Positions 52,743 through 58,212 of a stretch of 64,000 bases of DNA are shown here, in pieces (positions within the stretch are counted from its first letter, which is position 1; each line of letters starts with the position of its first letter). The stretch is from Mucilaginibacter boryungensis (GTDB lineage Bacteria; Bacteroidota; Bacteroidia; Sphingobacteriales; Sphingobacteriaceae). The translations under genes were made by a program, and so were the position numbers. The stretch lies in assembly GCF_015221995.1 (NCBI RefSeq), contig NZ_JADFFM010000001.1, positions 682,001 through 746,000 of the forward strand, given 5' to 3'. The notes under the pieces are model-generated. The model searched no databases. It was not told where the DNA came from and saw only the letters and a list, made by a program, of their open reading frames with translations.

Positions 52743-53924
52743 TTATAATGAAGCGGCTGTTTTAATCCAGATACTGATTCCCCAGCAAAAGAATAAAACG
52801 CTAATAATGAATAGGGATAATTGGTAAAAGGGAATAATGATACCAACTAAACCCAGCAACGGTTGCAGGAATAGCAAAAACAAATAAAGTACAACCAGCA
52901 GCATATAAACACCAAGTAGCCGCGCTGTCGATGCATTCTGCCGCAGATATCCCCCACGGATGAATTGTCCGATTAATAACGGCATCACAATTCCCAGCGT
53001 CAGAAGATGGATATAACCGATGATCAGGTTGCGGTTGAGAAAGGTCCATTCCCCGATCAGTGGAAAACAGACTACCAGTTGCAGCAGGCATTTCAGGGTC
53101 AGGGCTACCAGGGCAAGCCTTTCCGGCCAGCTCAACTGTAGCCAGCAATCGCGGTAACGCGTGGCAAGGACCAACCAACTGAGCAAATGAAGACTTGCAC
53201 CTGTTCCCGCTATCCACCATACCGGTGAAGCGGGATGTGACCATAAACAAAAGATCAGGTATAAAGGCATTACAGATAAAGTAAATATGTGTAGCCAGCG
53301 CTTATCGTCGGTTGTCACCATGCCAATCGACAACCTTCTTGCCAAAAGGCCAAGTACAGCCAGTTCCATGAAGCCATTCAATTGAAAATGCAGGTAAAAA
53401 TAGATCGCGTCCTGGTAAACAGACTGGGCTTTCATTCCGCGCGCCGCCAATGGCCCCAGTGCAAATGGGCCCAACGCCGACAGGCAAAGGAAAATCAATG
53501 AATAACTGATCATCAGACGGGCAGGTGTGTTGACCGCAGTATGTAAACCCTTACTTTTCCATACCAGGTAAGCCAAACGAAAGCCGACCAGCACAAAAAG
53601 CGTTGAAAAGGTGATCGAAACTGCCCGGTACCCCTGTAGCGAAAAACTCAGCAACATGCCCCAGGCGCTTACTTGCGCCAAAATGAGTACCCAACAGAAC
53701 TCGGTGGATAACTTCCCGTTGCTGCAATGGCGCGCTATCAGGAAAGCTATGGCCAGGAACATCCAGCCTGAAAATGCAAAATGAGAATGCGCATGCAGCA
53801 AATACTGGTAATTGAAGGGCAGGCCAGCAAGTTGCATATAGCGGAGGACAACGCCCCAAAGCGACAACACGATAAAGTTGAACAATGCAAGGCGGGTAAA
53901 AGGAATACTTTGTAAATGTCGCAT
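52743..53924 (-). CDS. Polytopic membrane protein with histidine-rich helices (NnrS/oxidase-like)
   Basis: 393 residues with about eleven or twelve hydrophobic segments. Histidines fall inside predicted helices: LLHAHSHFAFSGWMF near residue 45, IYFYLHFQLNGFMELAVLG near 180, ASLHLLSWLVLA near 250 and IIGYIHLLTLGIVMPLL near 315. HAHSH and G-(Y/W)-I-H helices recall heme-copper oxidase subunit I and NnrS-like proteins, but no complete oxidase ligand set is clear. TGATG overlap with the MIP18-family gene. Probably a heme- or metal-binding part of a nitrosative-stress module; function unknown. Confidence 0.7.
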   Translation of the reverse strand: MRHLQSIPFTRLALFNFIVLSLWGVVLRYMQLAGLPFNYQYLLHAHSHFAFSGWMFLAIAFLIARHCSNGKLSTEFCWVLILAQVSAWGMLLSFSLQGYRAVSITFSTLFVLVGFRLAYLVWKSKGLHTAVNTPARLMISYSLIFLCLSALGPFALGPLAARGMKAQSVYQDAIYFYLHFQLNGFMELAVLGLLARRLSIGMVTTDDKRWLHIFTLSVMPLYLIFCLWSHPASPVWWIAGTGASLHLLSWLVLATRYRDCWLQLSWPERLALVALTLKCLLQLVVCFPLIGEWTFLNRNLIIGYIHLLTLGIVMPLLIGQFIRGGYLRQNASTARLLGVYMLLVVLYLFLLFLQPLLGLVGIIIPFYQLSLFIISVLFFCWGISIWIKTAASL

Positions 53925-54256
53925 CAGAGGCCCAATAAACGTTTACCTTCCTCCGAAATGCTGTCATAAGACCATACGGGTTGCCAAACCAGCACCACCT
54001 CGGCCGTGTAGCCTGTATAATGCCCTTCGATACAGTTTTTCACTGCCGAAATGATACTTTCGCCCATGGGGCAATATGCGGAAGACAAGGTCATGGTCAC
54101 CAGTACCGCCCTATTGTCCGCATCTATGGCAATACCATAAACCAGGCCCAGGTCGATGATATTGATATGCAGTTCCGGGTCGATGACCAGGCGCAGGGTT
54201 TCCATAATTTCCGCCTTTAAAAAAGACAACGGGTCGGTGATATCAAAGCTGGCCAT
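53924..54256 (-). CDS. MIP18-family (DUF59) Fe-S assembly factor
   Basis: 110 residues. MIP18 domain with LRLVIDPELHINIIDLGLVYGIAID and VTMTLSSAYCPMGESIISAVKNCIE, including the invariant cysteine. Related to SufT and PaaD, which help insert Fe-S clusters. Start chosen at 54256 (MASFDITDP), overlapping the preceding gene by 14 bp. Its stop overlaps the start of the membrane-protein gene (TGATG). Probably helps mature or repair a metal protein of this operon. Confidence 0.9.
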   Translation of the reverse strand: MASFDITDPLSFLKAEIMETLRLVIDPELHINIIDLGLVYGIAIDADNRAVLVTMTLSSAYCPMGESIISAVKNCIEGHYTGYTAEVVLVWQPVWSYDSISEEGKRLLGL

Positions 54257-55529
54257 AAGTGCGGGTTTGATGAAAGATAACAATACAAACATTACATATA
54301 TACAACAGCGCTGTAGTCATAAGGGCGGTAACACCGGTATAGATTAGCGGTAACCACATGAAATAGCAGCCGGGCATGAAAGTGACACAAAATATCAGGA
54401 AAGCAATGGTTTGCGCTTTCAGCAAGTAGTCTGCGAACAGATCGGACGGCAACGGCGTTTTAAATTTCCCTGTCAGGTGCTCATAGTGTTTAACCCAAAC
54501 AATAAACGGCAGGGTCTTGAAGGTTTGTCCTAAGATCAGCGAGGTGATCCAGCCCATGAACATCAGTTCCCCATAGACCATGGAAAACCGAATCGTTGCC
54601 GGGTTATGTTTGAGGTGGAAATAAATAATGAAAGGCACCAGCAGCACCGCAATTTTTAATAAGATAAAAGAAAGAAAGCTGTTCAGCATCGGCAGGTCAA
54701 TTTGTTTGCGCAAGCGTGAACGAAGGCATTTATAAAGAAATACAAAATAACACGCCAGGCCGGCACCGCCGATCAGGAACATAATATAGGTGCGGTAACT
54801 AAGCCCGAATAAATAAGCATCGATCAGGAAATATAATAGGGCACTGATGATTAGGTAGTAACTCCAGGTCAGCAGCCGGGTGCCCTGATAACGGGATACA
54901 AGAAACATGGGGATCAGCTTGGAGCTTACACCAATCAGCATCAGCAGGAACCAGCCGATCAGGCCAAGATGGGCATGCAGCTTTAAAAAGTGCAGTGAAT
55001 CCTGAGAAAATATCTGCATGGTAAAATTAAAGACCAACGCCGCGCCTAAGGCAACGGTAAAGCAAAGGCAAAGACAGGCACTGAAGATAAAATCCTCCTG
55101 AATTGTTTCCTGTTGCTTTTTGCACCCGGTTAAGTAAACATTAACTGTAAACAGGATGCTACTGGTTAGCAGCAGCAAAGCGCTGCATTGCATATGGATA
55201 CCTGGTATAAAGGTCCAAAAAGACCAGACCAAGCCGACCATGCCTGGCAAAAAAAGGCCGAAGCTCAACCAGGCCAGTTTTTCGCTGTAGAGATCGGTCT
55301 CTAATACTACAGGGATCAATTGGTAAGATGCGCCCATAATGATCAGTGTACCCCAGCCGAGTGCGGCGAGGTGGGTTATCGCCAGTATCTGGGGATGAAA
55401 ATAGTGCCCGGTAAATGCCTTAACCGAAAGCAGCATAAGCAATGTGAGCGCCAGGAAACAGCAGGCCGATACGGCGTAGTGGGTAACCACGATCCGGTAA
55501 AGCCCGGGATTTTGTTTGATAGCGGTCAT
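54243..55529 (-). CDS. Polytopic membrane protein, heme-copper-oxidase-I/NnrS-like
   Basis: 428 residues with about twelve hydrophobic segments. Histidine helices: VVTHYAVSACC near residue 16, ILAITHLAALGWGTLIIMGASYQLIPV near 50 and SLHFLKLHAHLGLIGWFLLMLIGVSSKLIPMFL near 180. The repeated H-x4-GWg...Gss.kLIPm pattern suggests an internal duplication. Resembles proteins linked to NO response and sometimes annotated as oxidase subunit I-like, but the catalytic HH pair of true oxidases was not found. ATGA overlap with the DUF2249 gene. Confidence 0.7.
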   Translation of the reverse strand: MTAIKQNPGLYRIVVTHYAVSACCFLALTLLMLLSVKAFTGHYFHPQILAITHLAALGWGTLIIMGASYQLIPVVLETDLYSEKLAWLSFGLFLPGMVGLVWSFWTFIPGIHMQCSALLLLTSSILFTVNVYLTGCKKQQETIQEDFIFSACLCLCFTVALGAALVFNFTMQIFSQDSLHFLKLHAHLGLIGWFLLMLIGVSSKLIPMFLVSRYQGTRLLTWSYYLIISALLYFLIDAYLFGLSYRTYIMFLIGGAGLACYFVFLYKCLRSRLRKQIDLPMLNSFLSFILLKIAVLLVPFIIYFHLKHNPATIRFSMVYGELMFMGWITSLILGQTFKTLPFIVWVKHYEHLTGKFKTPLPSDLFADYLLKAQTIAFLIFCVTFMPGCYFMWLPLIYTGVTALMTTALLYICNVCIVIFHQTRTYGQL

Positions 55530-56341
55530 TTCCTCAAAATCAATAAGTGTACATCACCGGGGCCAATATTTTTAAACAAATAGGCCAGGCCCTGTTTTTC
55601 CAGTTCTGGCAGCAGGTATATAGGAATCTTTTTATGATAAACGAACAAGGGTTTCCCTACTCTAATTGCGGATGTTCTTTCCAAAATCGTCAGCATTGGT
55701 TTGGGCATTTCTAATTGCCGAACATCGACATAAGTGATATTTTGGGGACTAAACCCGGCCAGGGTCCGGTCAAATAACTCGCCATCCACTACGGGTTCCG
55801 TAGCCACCGGCAGCCTTGTTAAAGGGCCAGCCGCCACCTGGTTAAAACAAGTGATCACCAGATCAGGCGCTTCGCTGGTCACACGATGGGCAAAGCCTTT
55901 TTCGGCCAGCAGGTGAATCAGCGGTAAGGGTTCGAAAGAATTGATCAGCTTTAAACCTTGTTCCACTTCCAATAGCTTCACCGCCGCTAAGATCTCTTTT
56001 AGCGGGTCGCGACCGTCGGCAAGGATCGGACGTACATCCAGTTCCAAGTAATCGCGTGGTTCGGCGAATGCCGGAACCGACGAACATATAACTGTGGTGG
56101 GCGTCACTTTCGCCACCCGGAAACCGATCTGCTCCATACTCCACAAAAAATCCGATAAGGGTGTATGGGAGATTTTGCAGGCATCAGCAACGCTGACGCG
56201 TTTCGCGAACAATCCCCGCAGTATAGGATTTTTTAGCCGAGCGAATTTCTGGTTCAGACCAACCAGGGTGTTGATGACCAACTCCCGGTTAACTTCCAGT
56301 AACTGGCTGATCTTGGTATTAGCGTCAATCGTTATTTGCAT
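55526..56341 (-). CDS. DUF1858/DUF2249-domain protein
   Basis: 271 residues. An N-terminal DUF1858/ScdA_N-like helical part (QLLEVNRELVINTLVGLN; NPILRGLFAKRVSVADACKISHTPLSDFLWSMEQIGF), then one DUF2249 domain (LELDVRPILADGRDPLKEILAAV...INSFEPLPLIHLLAEKGF) and a second, diverged one at the C-terminus (ITYVDVRQLEMPKPMLTILERT...YLFKNIGPGDVHLLILRK). The same DUF2249 domain is fused to RIC at 51610, tying the two transcription units together. First gene of a four-gene operon with ATGA/TGATG overlaps. Cytoplasmic; biochemical role unknown. Confidence 0.82.
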   Translation of the reverse strand: MQITIDANTKISQLLEVNRELVINTLVGLNQKFARLKNPILRGLFAKRVSVADACKISHTPLSDFLWSMEQIGFRVAKVTPTTVICSSVPAFAEPRDYLELDVRPILADGRDPLKEILAAVKLLEVEQGLKLINSFEPLPLIHLLAEKGFAHRVTSEAPDLVITCFNQVAAGPLTRLPVATEPVVDGELFDRTLAGFSPQNITYVDVRQLEMPKPMLTILERTSAIRVGKPLFVYHKKIPIYLLPELEKQGLAYLFKNIGPGDVHLLILRK

Positions 56342-56343
56342 CC

Positions 56344-56355
56344 CGCAAATTTGCG
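56344..56355. promoter_or_regulatory. Palindrome with -7-like sequence at the DUF2249 operon
   Basis: CGCAAATTTGCG, a perfect 12-bp palindrome. On the minus strand it contains CAAATTTG, one base from TAnnTTTG. Centre 56349.5, exactly 33 bp from the imperfect Crp/Fnr box at 56376. If this is the -7 element, transcription begins almost at the ATG (56341), implying a leaderless message. Confidence 0.45.
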
Positions 56356-56375
56356 CACAAAGGCCCGCTCAAAAT

Positions 56376-56389
56376 ATGATCCCTGTCAT
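56376..56389. promoter_or_regulatory. Imperfect Crp/Fnr-type box at the DUF2249 operon
   Basis: ATGAT-CCCT-GTCAT: TGAT-N4-GTCA, one mismatch from the TGAT-N4-ATCA core. Centre 56382.5. It partly overlaps an 8-bp inverted repeat CCCTGTCA / TGACAGGG (56381-56406). Confidence 0.45.
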
Positions 56390-56443
56390 GTTTAAGCGTG
56401 ACAGGGGACAGCAAAGCAAGCTGCTGAAAGCCTATTTTTCGTT

Positions 56444-56629
56444 ATGGAAACCGTCTTTAGCCTTCCGTTGCAAAGCCCCGCCACGACCATGCTGGCTTTA
56501 GGTATGATCCTGCTGCTCATACCGTCACTGACGCGGTTCTTGCGGGTGCCGCCCATTGCAAGGTTCATCATTGCGGGCATGCTCGCCGGATCGTATGGAC
56601 TGGCTTGTTGGCCCGTGAAAGTCTCGTAA
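56444..56629 (+). pseudogene. Truncated cation:proton antiporter (CPA2-like), N-terminal remnant
   Basis: 61 codons: LALGMILLLIPSLTRFLRVPPIARFIIAGMLAGSYGL is the first two membrane helices of Kef/CPA2-type antiporters, where full proteins have 380-650 residues. After SYGL the sequence becomes ACWPVKVS and stops, so the gene was cut at about 56605. Near the right end of the island; a sign of rearrangement. Confidence 0.7.
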
Positions 56630-56815
56630 AGTTCTGAAATTAGTAATAGAAAATATCGAAGTCGAACCGATGACCTCTTGCATCCATACTTGTTTCCAGC
56701 GCGCACATGATTACTATCACTTTCATAGCCCCAATACCGGTTTAAAATGGTCTGTAAAATGACCTAATATTCATATTAAACCATGTGGAGCCAATTAAAA
56801 TTAAACTCTGAGGGC
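56630..56815. other. Right island end, non-coding
   Basis: No coding sequence. On the minus strand 56646-56685 resembles the T arm and acceptor 3' half of a tRNA (GAGGTCATCGGTTCGACTTC followed by GATATTTTCTA), probably decayed because the G53-C61 pair is lost. Confidence 0.35.
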
Positions 56816-56858
56816 TTCATAACCCTAAGGTCGGCAGTTCGATCCTGCTCCCCGCTAC
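56816..56858. repeat. attachment-site repeat, right (tRNA-Met 3' fragment)
   Basis: 43 bp identical to 42135-42177. It lacks the acceptor 5' strand, D arm and half the anticodon stem, so it is not a functional tRNA. Marks the right junction of the island. Confidence 0.92.
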
Positions 56859-56865
56859 ATTTAAG

Positions 56866-57528
56866 TTAGAAGCCCCGGGCATGAGAACCTGGGGCTTTTT
56901 TGTTGATCTCATTCGCCCCATTCCCGGAATGCTTGTTCTTCCATATCATAAAATCTACTACTAATTTTTTCTTTTGTATTATCGAGCGCCAATCGATAAA
57001 TAGAATGGCAGACAGGAAGATCAACCCGATGATTAAACTGGAAACAGATTTCCAGGAAAATCCTTCGGCAAATATGTTTTGGGTATTCTCCGAGACGTAT
57101 TTCCCAAGATTCACGGTGATCGCATCGCTTGTAAACTTACCCACAAAAAAAATTGGCATAATGTAAGCCGCATTTATTCTTGCCATGCCACTTGCCAGGA
57201 ACAAGGGTGTGGTAGGCAGAGGTAGCAGGGTATAAGCGAGTATGGCTATTTGGCCTTTCCAACCCCTTGCTTTAATTTGATCGCCAAGAAATTGCACATC
57301 TTCATTTTTTGATTTCCTGAATATCCTGTTTGCTAAAAACGGAATATATAAGGTAAGCACATACCTTCCTGCAATTGACCCCATGACCCCTATAATAATA
57401 ACCCACCAAATGTTTAATCCGTAGGCAATTTGAAGAAATACCATAATTGTAAAAGCCGGAGGAAAAGGAAAAGGCACCACATCAAACAAAAACGAACCGA
57501 TAAATACTAAAAGATATTGCCACCACAT
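56866..57528 (-). CDS. VTT/DedA-like membrane protein
   Basis: 220 residues with about five hydrophobic segments. LLPLPTTPLFLASGMARINAAYIMPIFFVGKF near residue 105 is the re-entrant VTT/SNARE-associated signature of DedA-family proteins (lipid scramblase-like, undecaprenyl-phosphate recycling in relatives); the N-terminal FDVVPFPFPPAFTIMVFLQIAYG is also typical. The start at 57528 (MWWQYLLVF) is preferred over one 25 codons upstream. The last codons read through the hairpin at 56870, so the C-terminal tail GSHARGF is shared with the terminator. Confidence 0.8.
   Translation of the reverse strand: MWWQYLLVFIGSFLFDVVPFPFPPAFTIMVFLQIAYGLNIWWVIIIGVMGSIAGRYVLTLYIPFLANRIFRKSKNEDVQFLGDQIKARGWKGQIAILAYTLLPLPTTPLFLASGMARINAAYIMPIFFVGKFTSDAITVNLGKYVSENTQNIFAEGFSWKSVSSLIIGLIFLSAILFIDWRSIIQKKKLVVDFMIWKNKHSGNGANEINKKAPGSHARGF
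56870..56902 (+). terminator. Terminator after the tRNA-Met 3' fragment
   Basis: AAGCCCC-GGGCATGAGAACCT-GGGGCTT followed by TTTT. It is 12 bp after the right attachment repeat and was probably the original terminator of the tRNA-Met gene before the island inserted. Confidence 0.8.
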
Positions 57529-57668
57529 ATTAAAAAAGTCAACATTACTAATCCGCAAATTAAAGATACAAACAACCACAGGCAGGCGAATGATCTGTAT
57601 CACCTGATTTATTGAGGCATATCACTTAGCAGCAGATCGGTTAAATAAGCTACGACTGAGGATACCCT

Positions 57669-58004
57669 CTACTCTTCCAGCTTAAATATTCGGTCCATCA
57701 GCACCCATTTTTCGCCAGACCTGGCGCCGGGAATGGCCTGCTGATATTTCCACATCAGTTGTTCCCATTCCTGCACTTTTGGGTTAAGGGCATCCATTTC
57801 ACCTTTGCGGGCGAAGCTGAAAGACCCATCTGTTTCCATGATCATGAACAGGCGGTTGCCAAAACGGTATATTTCCATGCTGGTAATGCCCGCGCTGGTA
57901 ATGCTGTCCTTAATTTCGGGCCATACATTTTGATGATAGGCTTCATATTCGGTTATCAGGGCAGGGTCGTTTACAAGGTCAAGCGCTAAGCAGTATCTTT
58001 TCAT
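57669..58004 (-). CDS. L-rhamnose mutarotase family protein
   Basis: 111 residues of the RhaM/DUF718 type: DLVNDPALITEYEAYHQNVWPEIKDSITSAGITSMEIYRFGNRLFMIMET, with the catalytic His in YHQNVWPE near residue 24. Converts anomers of L-rhamnose (or L-fucose) in the cytoplasm. No other rhamnose genes nearby. Single gene. Confidence 0.92.
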   Translation of the reverse strand: MKRYCLALDLVNDPALITEYEAYHQNVWPEIKDSITSAGITSMEIYRFGNRLFMIMETDGSFSFARKGEMDALNPKVQEWEQLMWKYQQAIPGARSGEKWVLMDRIFKLEE

Positions 58005-58212
58005 AGGTAATGGTTATATGCAGGCATCAAAAATAATACATATTGCATGATATTATATCGGCAAAACATTATAAATTTAATCTCCTGTTAACTATTAATC
58101 TCCCCTGTTATTTTTATCCAGGAAAACAACGAGATATTTATGCGCTATAATTAAACCTTTGATGTTCAAACATGTCTAATCCGCTTAATTGACCTTACGT
58201 CTACACCTTTTT

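Larger units (their letters stand above)
42178..56858. mobile_element. tRNA-Met-integrated genomic island carrying N2O reduction and NO-response genes
   Basis: About 14.7 kb bounded by 43-bp direct repeats of the tRNA-Met 3' part. The intact tRNA is on the left, as when an element supplies the replacement 3' end. Content is functionally coherent (nos operon, RIC, Rrf2, Crp/Fnr, DUF2249 and MIP18 genes), nearly all on the minus strand, and by eye more GC-rich than the flanks. No integrase, relaxase or conjugation gene is seen inside, so it is either an eroded integrative element or was mobilised by helper functions. The original tRNA 3' flank, with its terminator, is at 56859 onwards. Confidence 0.82.

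Noticed and set aside
52743..53924. Calling this protein a nitric-oxide reductase (NorB) or oxidase subunit I
   Set aside because: Histidine helices are suggestive, but the HH pair and full ligand set of heme-copper oxidases were not found, so only a descriptive call was made.
56816..56858. Second functional tRNA-Met gene
   Set aside because: Only the 3' 43 bp are present; upstream sequence gives no D arm or acceptor 5' strand.
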